Source of the DNA: Clostridia bacterium
Lineage (GTDB): Bacteria; Bacillota; Clostridia; TANB77; CAG-465
NCBI GenBank assembly: GCA_030524345.1
Contig: JAUNGP010000005.1
Location: 40,225 to 104,224, forward strand
Reading direction: 5' to 3'
DNA: 64,000 nucleotides
This document shows positions 41,661 to 50,919 of this stretch, in pieces. Numbering within the stretch: the first letter of the stretch is position 1; every line of letters begins with the position of its first letter. Below the pieces are notes generated by a model. That model worked only from the letters and a program-made list of their open reading frames with translations, did no database searches and had not been told where the DNA came from. The position numbers were made by a program, and so were the translations under genes.

Positions 41661-44273
41661 GTGAAAGAAAATAAAACAAAGGACAGAAATAATCAGGAAA
41701 AGTTACAAAGATATAGCAAGATATCAATAGATGAATTATTAGAAGAATTTAATACCTCATATGAGGGATTGAGTGTAGTGGATATAGATGATAGATTAGA
41801 AAAATATGGAAAAAATAATGTTGAATTGAAAAAGAACAATACATTGTTACATAGATTAAAAGAATCGATTATAAATCCATTTAATATTGTTTTAATCATA
41901 GTAGCGATTATAACATTTATAACAGACATTGCTATACCAGTAACAAAAGATTATGCAACTTTTGTATTAATTGTAAGTACCATTATTATATCTGCCATTA
42001 TATCTTTAATACAAGAGACAAAGTCAGATAATGCTGCTAAAAAATTAAAAAAGATGATTACAAATAAGATAGATGTGATAAGGGATGGAATACAAAATGT
42101 AATAGAAGTTGAAAATGTAGTTCCAGGAGATATTGTAAAGTTATCATCTGGCGATATGATACCAGGTGATGTTAGATTTTTAGAAGTAAAGGATCTGTTT
42201 ATAGATCAGGCATCACTTACTGGTGAATCTAATCCTGTTGAAAAACTTGTAAATTTTTCTTGTGATGTAGGAATTACAGAGACTTTAAATATTGGCTTTA
42301 TGGGAACAAATGTTGTAAGTGGAAGTGCAACAGCATTAGTGATTGCTACTGGTAATGATACTTATTTTGGAAGTATGGCTAAATCTTTGTATAGTGTAAA
42401 TGATAAAAATAGTTTTGAAAGAGGCGTAGATGATGTAAGTAAATTATTAATTCGATTTATGATAATTATGTTGCCTATTATTTTAGTTGTTAATCTGATT
42501 ACGAAAAATAATTGGTGGGATTCATTAATATTTGCAATTACAATTGCTGTTGGATTAACACCAGAAATGTTACCTGTTATCATGACATCTACAATGGCTA
42601 AAGGTGCTGTTGATATGTCTAAGAAAAAGACTATAGTTAAAAGATTAAGTGCTATACAGTCATTTGGTGAAATGAATATTTTATGTACAGATAAAACTGG
42701 AACATTAACAGAAGATGAGATTGTATTGGAAAAGTATATTGATGTGACAGGAGCAGAAAGTGTTAGAATTTTAAGACATGCATTTTTGAATAGTTATTTT
42801 CAAACAGGACTTAAAAATTTAATTGATGTGGCAATTATTTCAAGAGCCGAAAAAGAAAAGTTAAATATATTAAAAGAAAAATACATACGAGAAGATGAAA
42901 TACCTTTTGATTTTACCAGAAGACGAATGAGTGTAGTATTAAAAGATGATAAAGGAAAAAGACAGCTCATTACTAAGGGCGCTGTTGATGAGGTAATGTC
43001 TATTTGTACTTTTATTGATATTGACGGAAAAGTGGAAAAAATGACTGAAGAGTCAAGAGAAAGTGCATATAGTATATATAAAAAATACAATAGTGATGGA
43101 CTAAGAGTAGTAGCTATTGCACAAAAAAATAACATTAATGGTGTTGAAGCTTTTAGTTTAGAGGACGAATCAGATATGGTATTGATTGGATTTGTAGGCT
43201 TTTTGGACCCACCTAAAGCTAGTAGTAAACAAGCGATTTCAATGTTAAAGAAACATGGAGTAGATACAGTAGTACTAACTGGTGATAGCGAAGGTGTTGC
43301 CCTCAATGTATGCAAGCAGGTAGGGATTGTAGTAGAAAATAGACTAACAGGAAAAGATATAGAAAAAATGACTGATGAGGAGCTTAGAGAAAGAGTCAAA
43401 AATTGTCATCTATATTCTAAGTTATCACCGCTACAAAAGCAAAGAATTGTTAGAATATATCAAGAAAATGGAAATACCGTCGGCTATATGGGAGATGGGA
43501 TAAATGATAGTCCCCCAATGAAACAGGCCGATGTAGGAATATCAGTGGATACAGCGGTCGATATAGCAAAAGAAACAGCTGATATTATTCTATTGGAAAA
43601 AGATTTAAATGTTTTAGGTGAGGGAGTAATTAATGGTAGAAAGACATTTACAAATGTTTTAAAATATATTAAGATGGCAACAAGTGGTAATTTTGGAAAT
43701 ATGTTATCTGTAGTTATTGCAAGTATATTTTTACCATTTTTGCCACTACTTCCAATTCACATATTAATACAAAATCTATTGTGTGATTTTGCTCAGATGG
43801 GTATGCCATTCGATAATGTTGATAACGAATATATAGAGAGACCTAAAAAATGGAATACAAAAGGAATTAAAAACTTTATGTTTGCGTTTGGAACTATCAG
43901 TACAATTTTAGACATTATTTGTTTTATTGTTTTATGGTTTGTTTTAAAATTCAATACAGTGGAAAAAGCCGTGCTATTTCAAACAGGTTGGTTTGCATTT
44001 GGAATTATATCACAAACTTTGATTATTCATATGATTAGGACACATAAAACTCCTTTTATGAAAAGTAAATCTTCAAATCAATTACTACTATCTACGTTTA
44101 CAATTACAATTATTACATTGTTAATAACTTTTACTAATATTGCGACAGTATTTGATTTACAAAAGCTACCATATGAATATATGTTTTGGATGATAGGCTT
44201 TTTAATTATATATGTTATACTAATTCAATTATATAAGAAAATATATTTGAAGAAAAATAAAGAATGGTTATAA
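41661..44273 (+). CDS. mgtA: magnesium-transporting P-type ATPase (MgtA/MgtB type)
   Basis: 870 aa. LTGESNPVEK in the actuator domain, TPEMLPVIMTSTMAKGA in M4 (the P3-type signature, different from PEGLPA of the calcium pump), CTDKTGTLTEDEIVLEKYID (Asp ~345), and GYMGDGINDSPPMKQADVGI in the hinge. LPIHILIQNLLCDFAQMGMP in M6 is typical of MgtA. Imports Mg2+. Start GTG 41661 has AGAGGAG 8 nt upstream; the GTG at 41652 overlaps it. Inserted between tsf and pyrH. No M-box riboswitch was recognised in the short leader. Confidence 0.93.
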   Translation: MKENKTKDRNNQEKLQRYSKISIDELLEEFNTSYEGLSVVDIDDRLEKYGKNNVELKKNNTLLHRLKESIINPFNIVLIIVAIITFITDIAIPVTKDYATFVLIVSTIIISAIISLIQETKSDNAAKKLKKMITNKIDVIRDGIQNVIEVENVVPGDIVKLSSGDMIPGDVRFLEVKDLFIDQASLTGESNPVEKLVNFSCDVGITETLNIGFMGTNVVSGSATALVIATGNDTYFGSMAKSLYSVNDKNSFERGVDDVSKLLIRFMIIMLPIILVVNLITKNNWWDSLIFAITIAVGLTPEMLPVIMTSTMAKGAVDMSKKKTIVKRLSAIQSFGEMNILCTDKTGTLTEDEIVLEKYIDVTGAESVRILRHAFLNSYFQTGLKNLIDVAIISRAEKEKLNILKEKYIREDEIPFDFTRRRMSVVLKDDKGKRQLITKGAVDEVMSICTFIDIDGKVEKMTEESRESAYSIYKKYNSDGLRVVAIAQKNNINGVEAFSLEDESDMVLIGFVGFLDPPKASSKQAISMLKKHGVDTVVLTGDSEGVALNVCKQVGIVVENRLTGKDIEKMTDEELRERVKNCHLYSKLSPLQKQRIVRIYQENGNTVGYMGDGINDSPPMKQADVGISVDTAVDIAKETADIILLEKDLNVLGEGVINGRKTFTNVLKYIKMATSGNFGNMLSVVIASIFLPFLPLLPIHILIQNLLCDFAQMGMPFDNVDNEYIERPKKWNTKGIKNFMFAFGTISTILDIICFIVLWFVLKFNTVEKAVLFQTGWFAFGIISQTLIIHMIRTHKTPFMKSKSSNQLLLSTFTITIITLLITFTNIATVFDLQKLPYEYMFWMIGFLIIYVILIQLYKKIYLKKNKEWL

Positions 44274-44277
44274 TTTA

Positions 44278-44326
44278 AAATGGTACTATATTTATTGGAA
44301 GAATAATATGGTGCCATTTTTTCTTT
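44278..44326 (+). terminator. terminator after mgtA
   Basis: Stem with wobble pairs (about 44278-44292 with 44308-44322) followed by TTTT. Confidence 0.6.
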
Positions 44327-44417
44327 TTGTTATGTCCTTAATAAATATAATAAGATTATAGATTTTTATATTATTTTATGATATCATATAATAAATAAAT
44401 TTTAAGGAGTATATGAT

Positions 44418-45143
44418 ATGAATACTGTTTTTATATATAATGATAAGCTAAATGAATCTATATCAAACTTATTATCGCATGATAAAGGAAATTTGTATAT
44501 TTATCTAGATAATATTGACATTGAAGGTGTAAAATATTTAAAACGTCTTATAAAAAATAAAGAAAATGTTACTATATTGATTAGTATAAGTAATAAAACG
44601 ATAACAAGAAGCGTATTAAAAGGACTTTATGAAATATGCAATGAGATTTATTATTATAATAATAATGATACATCATGTACTATCAATTCTAACATGGTAA
44701 TGTATGTGGATCATGAAGATGTTGAAGTCATGTTTGTGATTCCTAGTTTTGAAAAAGAAGTTCTAGAAAAATCGGATAATATTTCTTTCTATTTAAAAGG
44801 TGAACTTAAAGATGGGGAGATTAAACAATTATTTGATAAAATTAATAGTAGAAAAGACAACTACTTGACTTTAACCGAAGATGCTATAAACGAATTAGAA
44901 GAAATCAATGATTTAAGAAATGATAAAGCAAGTACTCTGACAAGCCTCGTTTCAAGAGATGAGATAAAGAAAAGTTTTAGAAAAATTAAAGAAGTAGAGG
45001 ATAGTGATGCTTTTTTGAAAATGATAGAGATGAATAGTGAAATTAAATATAAAGGTGATGATATTTTAATGAACGATGGTGACAGTAATACGAAGATTGA
45101 TATAACTGCAAATGATGAAATTGAGATTGATTTGGGTGAATAA
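44418..45143 (+). CDS. hypothetical protein (241 aa)
   Basis: AAGGAG 9 nt before ATG. N-terminal half is an alpha/beta domain (VFIYNDKLNESISNLLSHD, LYIYLDNIDIEGVKYLKRLI, VTILISISNKTITRSVLKGL, MVMYVDHEDVEVMFVIPSFE). The second half is helical, Lys/Glu-rich, with a long acidic tail. The first part resembles the strand-helix order of phospholipase-D-like/nuclease-type sensors, but no HKD motif is present, so no function is assigned. Its stop is 1 nt before the ATG of the phosphoesterase-GrpB gene, so the two are probably translated together. Confidence 0.7.
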   Translation: MNTVFIYNDKLNESISNLLSHDKGNLYIYLDNIDIEGVKYLKRLIKNKENVTILISISNKTITRSVLKGLYEICNEIYYYNNNDTSCTINSNMVMYVDHEDVEVMFVIPSFEKEVLEKSDNISFYLKGELKDGEIKQLFDKINSRKDNYLTLTEDAINELEEINDLRNDKASTLTSLVSRDEIKKSFRKIKEVEDSDAFLKMIEMNSEIKYKGDDILMNDGDSNTKIDITANDEIEIDLGE

Positions 45144-45144
45144 A

Positions 45145-46206
45145 ATGATAAAGAAGATAGCAATTATTTCTGATACTCATGGTTTAATTCAATATATTGA
45201 CGATGTTTTTGCAAATGAAGGTAATATAGATTATCTTATTCATTTAGGAGACTATTATAGTGATATGGGACTTATCAATGCCAAATATCCAGGACTTAAG
45301 ACTTATTATATTATGGGAAATCATGATATGGAATGGATGGAACCAAAAGAAGCAATATTTGAAATCTTAGGAGTTAGAATATACGCAACACATGGTCATC
45401 TTTATAATATTAAACTTGGTGTAAATGGGCTAGTAAAAAGAGCAAAAGAAGTAAACGCAGACATTGCATTATATGGACATAATCATATTCAAAAATGTAT
45501 TTATCAAGATCATGTGATAGTAATCAATCCAGGTTCTATTTCTGAACCTCGTGAGGATAATTGTCTTTTCTCATACACTATACTTGAGATAACAGATAAT
45601 GAGATTATTGTAAAATCCAAGTGGGGAAATTATGATTCTCGAGGCATTGGACTTGAGATTAATACTGTAAAGCTTGTTCCACATAGTGATACTTGGAAAG
45701 AGGCTTTTTTAAAAGAAAAAGAAAATTTGGAAAATATTCTTGGAAATAAAGTGGTTCAAATTGAACATGTAGGAAGCACTTCTATTCCTAATATGCCTGC
45801 AAAACCTATTATCGATATAGTTGTTGCACTTGATTCAATTGGATCTGTTGAATATGCAGTAAAAAAGCTTGTTGCAAATGGATATATATATAAAGGTCCT
45901 ATTGAATCAACCAATGATAGGTATGGATTTGTAAAAGGCATTGGAAATAAGAGGGAGGAGCATTTATACCTTACAACTTTAAATAGTGAGGTGTGGTATG
46001 ATTATGTTCTTGTAAGAGATTATGTTACAGAGCATAAAGAGGCTTTTGATGCTTATTTAGAATTAAAAACAACACTTTCTGAAAAATATGCAGATGATAG
46101 AAGAAAATATACCAAAAGCAAATTTGATTTTTTAGAAGAAATGCATAGATTGTCTAGAAAAGAATATTTGGGTGTAGATTATAAGAAAAGAACAAGTAGT
46201 TTATAA
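45145..46206 (+). CDS. metallophosphoesterase (YfcE/MJ0936-like) fused to a GrpB domain
   Basis: 353 aa. Residues 1-165: calcineurin-like phosphoesterase with IISDTHG, HLGDYYSD, MGNHDMEW, ATHGH and LYGHNHIQ plus NPGSISEPR, all metal-ligand motifs of YfcE/MJ0936 phosphodiesterases. Residues ~172-335: GrpB/UPF0157 domain, a nucleotidyltransferase-fold family: VKLVPHSDTWKEAFLKEKEN, QIEHVGSTSIPNMPAKPIID IVV and RDYVTEHKEAFDAYLELK. Stand-alone versions of each are common; the fusion is not one I know. Start ATG 45145 (weak SD GGGTG within the previous gene). It suggests a paired making and breaking of a nucleotidyl bond, which is inference. Confidence 0.88.
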   Translation: MIKKIAIISDTHGLIQYIDDVFANEGNIDYLIHLGDYYSDMGLINAKYPGLKTYYIMGNHDMEWMEPKEAIFEILGVRIYATHGHLYNIKLGVNGLVKRAKEVNADIALYGHNHIQKCIYQDHVIVINPGSISEPREDNCLFSYTILEITDNEIIVKSKWGNYDSRGIGLEINTVKLVPHSDTWKEAFLKEKENLENILGNKVVQIEHVGSTSIPNMPAKPIIDIVVALDSIGSVEYAVKKLVANGYIYKGPIESTNDRYGFVKGIGNKREEHLYLTTLNSEVWYDYVLVRDYVTEHKEAFDAYLELKTTLSEKYADDRRKYTKSKFDFLEEMHRLSRKEYLGVDYKKRTSSL

Positions 46207-46268
46207 AAAAGATTGAAAATAATATTGATATAGTATAAAATTAGACATAAATAAGAAAAGGAGATATT

Positions 46269-46979
46269 ATGATGAATTATAAATATAAAAGAATACTTGT
46301 AAAATTAAGTGGAGAGGCAATTGGCGGAGATGATGGAAAAGGAATCGATAAAGTAAAACTCGAAAAAGTAGTTGCGCAAATTGTTGATTTGTCAAAATCA
46401 GGAATAGAGATTGGAATTGTTATTGGAGCAGGAAATTTTTGGAGAGGAAAAAATGGTGCTGAATATATGGAAAGAACAACTGCAGATTATATGGGAATGT
46501 TAGCTACCACTCTAAATGCGCTTGCGCTTCAAGAAATGATAGAGAGCAAGAATATTCCAACTAGAGTTATGACTGCAATAGAAATGAAACAAGTAGCGGA
46601 ACCATATATTCGTAGAAAAGCTATGAGACATCTTGAAAAGGGTAGAGTTGTTATATTTGCTTGTGGCACTGGAAATCCATATTTTACAACAGATTCAGCC
46701 GCCGCATTAAGAGCAGTAGAAATAGAGGCAGAAGTTATTTTACTTGCTAAAAATGTAGATGGTGTATATGATAAAGATCCTAAGAAGTATGAAGATGCAA
46801 GAAAATATGATAAGATAACATATATGCAATCTATATCTGAAAGGCTTGGAGTAATGGATACAACAGCTCTAACTCTTTGTATGGAAAATAAACTTCCTAT
46901 ACTTGTATTTGCATTAAATGAAAAAGATTCAATTAAAAGAGCAGCTTCGGGTGAGGAGATTGGAACTATTGTAGAATAA
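46269..46979 (+). CDS. pyrH: uridylate kinase (UMP kinase)
   Basis: 236 aa. [49 protein letters not shown] and [20 protein letters not shown] are the PyrH amino-acid-kinase motifs; [15 protein letters not shown] closes the core. Makes UDP from UMP, GTP-activated. AAAGGAG before ATG 46269; ATG 46272 is also possible. frr, its usual partner, is missing downstream. Confidence 0.97.
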   Translation: MMNYKYKRILVKLSGEAIGGDDGKGIDKVKLEKVVAQIVDLSKSGIEIGIVIGAGNFWRGKNGAEYMERTTADYMGMLATTLNALALQEMIESKNIPTRVMTAIEMKQVAEPYIRRKAMRHLEKGRVVIFACGTGNPYFTTDSAAALRAVEIEAEVILLAKNVDGVYDKDPKKYEDARKYDKITYMQSISERLGVMDTTALTLCMENKLPILVFALNEKDSIKRAASGEEIGTIVE

Positions 46980-46998
46980 ATAATTGGGAGGTTATTAT

Positions 46999-47727
46999 AT
47001 GAATGATGAAAAGGAGAATATGGAACCAAAATATGTTATAAAACCAAGATTTAGTATGCTTTATGAGCTTATAATGCCTACTGGAAGAAAAATAAAAAAT
47101 TCTCTACTGATGTTTATTGGTGTTTTGATATTATATATTCTTTTAGTAGTGTTAAAAAACATGGTGGATTTTGATTCTTTAACAAATGGAGTTGATGTCA
47201 ATTCAGCATTAAATTTGATATTTTTGGTACTTCTTATTGTAATTGGAATAAAACTTGTTATACACATTATTTTTCAAGTTTTACAATATAGATATTTAAG
47301 CTATAGCTTTTATGATGATCATATGATATATGAGGATTCTTTTTTAAATCAACATAGAAAAACAATACAATATGCAAATATTAAAGAGGTCGAAATTAGA
47401 AGAACTGTGACTGATAGAATTCTTGGATATGGAATTATTGTTATATATACTAATGCTGAAAACTCAAATAATGGATTAGTGATATATAGTATCAAAAAGC
47501 CACAAGAATGTTATGACAAAATTCAGAATATTTTAAAAGAGGCAAAAAATAAAAATAGTGATACTTCTAGTGAAAATAAGAAAGAATCAAAAGAAAGTGA
47601 AATGAAAAATAGTGAAGAACCTACTCTCAATAATGAAGAAAAAAAGGAAATAAGTGATATTGTTGATCTTACGATCGAAGATGAAGAAAAATTTAATGAA
47701 AGTTTGAAGAATATCAATCATGAATAA
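46999..47727 (+). CDS. membrane protein with bacterial PH domain
   Basis: 242 aa from ATG 46999 (GGGAGG upstream). Two transmembrane helices (SLLMFIGVLILYILLVVLKN and LIFLVLLIVIGIKLVIHIIF), then a PH-like (DUF304/YdbT type) domain at ~100-180 (YSFYDDHMIYEDSFLNQHRK, NIKEVEIRRTVTDRILGYGI IVI), and a disordered, highly charged tail (SENKKESKESEMKNSEEPTL). Function in these proteins is mostly unknown; membrane sensing or scaffolding is likely. It sits between pyrH and secDF without other partners. Confidence 0.8.
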   Translation: MNDEKENMEPKYVIKPRFSMLYELIMPTGRKIKNSLLMFIGVLILYILLVVLKNMVDFDSLTNGVDVNSALNLIFLVLLIVIGIKLVIHIIFQVLQYRYLSYSFYDDHMIYEDSFLNQHRKTIQYANIKEVEIRRTVTDRILGYGIIVIYTNAENSNNGLVIYSIKKPQECYDKIQNILKEAKNKNSDTSSENKKESKESEMKNSEEPTLNNEEKKEISDIVDLTIEDEEKFNESLKNINHE

Positions 47728-47757
47728 AAGTTGCAAATGCAACTTTTATTTTTCTAT
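47725..47757 (+). terminator. terminator after PH-domain gene
   Basis: Perfect palindromic stem (47725-47734 with 47739-47748) followed by TTTTTC; it includes the stop codon. Confidence 0.75.
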
Positions 47758-47779
47758 ATTTGAAAATATATGTTAAATA

Positions 47780-47808
47780 TTGACTATAATCTATAAAAAT
47801 AGTATAAT
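47780..47808 (+). promoter_or_regulatory. sigma-A promoter of secDF
   Basis: TTGACT (47780-47785), 17-nt spacer, TATAAT (47803-47808). Confidence 0.7.
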
Positions 47809-47834
47809 TACAAGTATTACAGGAGGGATTTTAA

Positions 47835-49139
47835 GTGAAGGCAAAAAACGTTATAAAGATAGCAATATATATAGTAGTTGTAACAGTTATTAGTTACTTT
47901 GCAATGTTTGGTTTACATATTGGCGACAGAACTGTTATAAAAGGTGTAAAAAACATTAATACAGGTCTTGATATTAGTGGCGGCGTTACAATCATCTATC
48001 AAGCTGAACCTGAAGAGGGGAAGGAGATTACAGAAGAAGATCTGAAAAAGTCTGTGGCAGTCATCGAAAAAAGATTATATGCCAAAAATATATATGATTA
48101 CATTGTAAGATCTGATGTGTCTACTAACCAAATAACCGTCGAGATACCAGTTGCAAATAGTGATGAGTCTCAAGATCCTCTAAAGGCTGTAGAAGGGTTA
48201 GATAAGACTGCAAAAGTTGAGTTTAGAGATCCTGATTCTAATGTACTGCTTTCCGGAGATGATATTGTTTCGGCTAGATATAGTGAAATAGCTACTGATT
48301 CTACTGGCCTTAGGTCACCACATGTTGAATTGACATTTAGTGATGAAGGAGCGCAAAAGTTTTCAGAAGCTACTGGGAATTTAATAGGAAAAGCAATATC
48401 TATTTATTTAGATGATACCTGTCTTACATCACCAATAGTAAAGCAACAAATAACTTCTAATAACGCAATTATAACTATGGGAAATGGAGATTACAATGAA
48501 AAGAAAGCAAGTGCACAAGAGTATGCCATGCTAATTGATTCTGGTGCTTTACCTTTTACTTTAAAAGTGATAAGTAAAGAATATATTGGACCATATATAG
48601 GTCAAAAAGCTTTAGATGTAAGTATCAAAGCTGGAATAGTAGCTCTTATTTTAATAGCATTAATTATGATTGTAGTATATAGATTACCTGGTGTAGTTTC
48701 AACTATATCTTTAATTGCATATACAGCACTTACTATTTTAATTATTGCAAATACCAATATCAGTTTAACATTACCGGGTATAGCAGGTTTGATCTTGTCT
48801 CTTGGAATGGCAGTAGATGCAAATGTTATCATTTTTGAGAGATTTAAGGAAGAATTAAAGCAAAATATAGGATATAAGAGAGCTTTTGAAAGAAGTTTTA
48901 AAAATGCTATGACAGCTATAATTGATGGTAATGTGACTACTTTTACTGTAGCAATATTGTTATATATCGTTGGTGTAGGATTGATTAAAGGTTTTGGTAT
49001 TATACTTGCTTTAGGTGTTGTATTAAGTTTAGTTACCGCAGTATTATTTACAAAGTATTTATTAAAAGAATTTATCCCATTATATGATAAGTGCCCTTAT
49101 CTTTTTGGAAGTAAAAAGGAGGGAAAAAAGAATGACTAG
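47835..49139 (+). CDS. secD: protein translocase subunit SecD
   Basis: 434 aa. One N-terminal helix, then GVKNINTGLDISGGVTIIYQ (the D1 motif), the large extracytoplasmic P1 domain, and five C-terminal helices with GLILSLGMAVDANVIIFERF KEE (D4). Uses proton motive force to complete protein export. Starts with GTG 47835, AGGAGGG 8-9 nt upstream. Overlaps secF by 8 nt. Confidence 0.96.
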   Translation: MKAKNVIKIAIYIVVVTVISYFAMFGLHIGDRTVIKGVKNINTGLDISGGVTIIYQAEPEEGKEITEEDLKKSVAVIEKRLYAKNIYDYIVRSDVSTNQITVEIPVANSDESQDPLKAVEGLDKTAKVEFRDPDSNVLLSGDDIVSARYSEIATDSTGLRSPHVELTFSDEGAQKFSEATGNLIGKAISIYLDDTCLTSPIVKQQITSNNAIITMGNGDYNEKKASAQEYAMLIDSGALPFTLKVISKEYIGPYIGQKALDVSIKAGIVALILIALIMIVVYRLPGVVSTISLIAYTALTILIIANTNISLTLPGIAGLILSLGMAVDANVIIFERFKEELKQNIGYKRAFERSFKNAMTAIIDGNVTTFTVAILLYIVGVGLIKGFGIILALGVVLSLVTAVLFTKYLLKEFIPLYDKCPYLFGSKKEGKKND

Positions 49140-50049
49140 AGATTTTTTAAAATATAGATATGCATTTTTTGCAATTTCATTAATCATTATCATATCTGGA
49201 ATAACATATGGATTGATTACAGGATATACATTTGATATAGATTTTAAAGGTGGTACTACCATAAAAGCAGAATTAAAAGAAGAGTATGATAATAACGAAA
49301 TATCACAACTAGTCTCTGATATTACAAATACATCTGTATTGGTTCAAAAAACAACTAGTGGCGATAATTCTGTATCTATTACTACTGATGCAATTGACCA
49401 GGATACATCTGATAAAGTAATTGAAGCTTTAAAAGAAAGATATACAAATATGGATGAGCCATCTGTAAGAAATGTACAACCATCATATGGTAAAGAGTTG
49501 TTAAATTCTGCAATAGTTGCTTTGATTATAGCAATCATCATCATGTTGATATATATTTTTGTAAGATTTAAGACTTTAGGATTTACAGCGGCAATTACTG
49601 CAATTATTACATTAATTCATGATGCATTATTTATAGTTGCAATTTATGGGTTTATTAAATTTCCAATCAATTCAAGCTTTGTAGCAGTTATATTAACAAT
49701 TATAGGTTATTCTATTAATGATACGATTATTGTATATGATAGGATCAGAGAAAATAAAAAACTTGTTTCTAAATCTTCTGATTTAAAAGATACAATTAAT
49801 ACTAGTATTAGTCAAACGATGAATCGAACAATATGTACATCACTTACAACAGTTGCTGCAATTCTTACAGTATATGTTTTTGCTTTAGTAAACGATCAGC
49901 AAGTACTAAAAGAATTTTCACTACCTCTAATCATTGGTGTTTTAGTAGGAACTTATTCATCTGTATGTATAGCATCTAGTTTGTGGTATACAATTGAAGA
50001 GTTCTTAAAAAAGCATTTAAAAAAAGATAGTAAAAATAAAAGAAAATAA
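49132..50049 (+). CDS. secF: protein translocase subunit SecF
   Basis: 305 aa from ATG 49132 (GGAGGG inside secD). FDIDFKGGTTIKAELKE (SecF D1-type motif), then IGYSINDTIIVYDRIRENKK and six membrane helices. Partner of SecD; the two are translationally coupled. The Lys-rich C-terminus is normal. Confidence 0.96.
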   Translation: MTRDFLKYRYAFFAISLIIIISGITYGLITGYTFDIDFKGGTTIKAELKEEYDNNEISQLVSDITNTSVLVQKTTSGDNSVSITTDAIDQDTSDKVIEALKERYTNMDEPSVRNVQPSYGKELLNSAIVALIIAIIIMLIYIFVRFKTLGFTAAITAIITLIHDALFIVAIYGFIKFPINSSFVAVILTIIGYSINDTIIVYDRIRENKKLVSKSSDLKDTINTSISQTMNRTICTSLTTVAAILTVYVFALVNDQQVLKEFSLPLIIGVLVGTYSSVCIASSLWYTIEEFLKKHLKKDSKNKRK

Positions 50050-50073
50050 ATTATTTTGAAAGGAAGAGATATT

Positions 50074-50826
50074 ATGGAAATAGCATCTTTAATTTTGGGT
50101 ATTGTATCAATAATACTTTCATTTATACCATTTGTAGGTATACTTTGTTATCTACCTGCAATAGTAGGTATTATTCTTGGAATAGTTGCATTAGCTACTA
50201 TGAAGTCAAGAGGAAAAAATAAAAAAGGAATGCCAATTACTGGAATTATACTTTCAGGCGTTAGTATGATACTTGCAATTGTTATGCTAATTGTTTGGAC
50301 TGTTGTAGGAATTGGATCATATGAAAAAAATATGACAAATAATAGCATATATAATAGTATTTATAACAATATATATAATAGTGTAGAAAATAAGATTAGT
50401 AATTCTATTATAAATGATTATGATTACGATCACGATGATGATGACGAATTAGCAGGTATTAGAGAATATAGAGTTGGTCAAGAAATTCAATTAGATTACT
50501 ATAAAGTTGTTATTGATAAAATAGAAGATTTTAGTGGAAATTCTAATTTAAAGGCGGGTACAGGAAAAGAGCTTGTGATGGTTACAGTAACAGTGACTAA
50601 TACTGATGATAGTAGTACATATGTAAGCAAATATGATTTTGAGATAAATGATGGAGTTAATTATAGTGACCCAGAATATGATTCAACACATAAGTATGCA
50701 ACTTTTGAAAGTAAAAGTTTAGGTGTAGGAGAGTCAATGACTGGAACATTATGTTTCCAAAAAGAAAAAAATAATGATCACTATTATATAGTTTGTGATG
50801 GTGAAGGTAAGGTAAAATTAAATTAA
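50074..50826 (+). CDS. DUF4190 membrane protein with extracellular DUF4352-like domain
   Basis: 250 aa from ATG 50074 (AAGGAAG upstream). Residues 1-45 and 57-85 are two Gly/Ile-rich helices of the DUF4190 type (SLILGIVSIILSFIPFVGIL, MPITGIILSGVSMILAIVML). An Asn/Tyr/Ser-rich linker (NSIYNSIYNNIYNSVENKIS) follows, then an acidic His stretch (DYDHDDDDE) and a beta-sandwich domain (REYRVGQEIQLDYYKVVIDK, GKELVMVTVTVTNTDDSSTY) like DUF4352/Telokin-like extracellular domains. Surface protein of unknown role; co-located with two further surface proteins. Confidence 0.8.
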   Translation: MEIASLILGIVSIILSFIPFVGILCYLPAIVGIILGIVALATMKSRGKNKKGMPITGIILSGVSMILAIVMLIVWTVVGIGSYEKNMTNNSIYNSIYNNIYNSVENKISNSIINDYDYDHDDDDELAGIREYRVGQEIQLDYYKVVIDKIEDFSGNSNLKAGTGKELVMVTVTVTNTDDSSTYVSKYDFEINDGVNYSDPEYDSTHKYATFESKSLGVGESMTGTLCFQKEKNNDHYYIVCDGEGKVKLN

Positions 50827-50831
50827 TCGTA

Positions 50832-50864
50832 AAATAGCAGGTGATTGTTCACCTGCTATTTCTA
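50832..50864 (+). terminator. terminator after DUF4190 gene
   Basis: A ~13-bp stem (50833-50845 with 50849-50861, loop ~TTGT) followed by TTTC. Confidence 0.8.
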
Positions 50865-50893
50865 TTGACAAATTATCAAAATTAATATACTAT
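50865..50893 (+). promoter_or_regulatory. promoter of the WG-repeat gene
   Basis: TTGACA (50865-50870), 17-nt spacer, TACTAT (50888-50893), starting right after the terminator of the previous gene. Confidence 0.6.
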
Positions 50894-50919
50894 ATTAATA
50901 TAGAAAAGAGGGAACTTAC

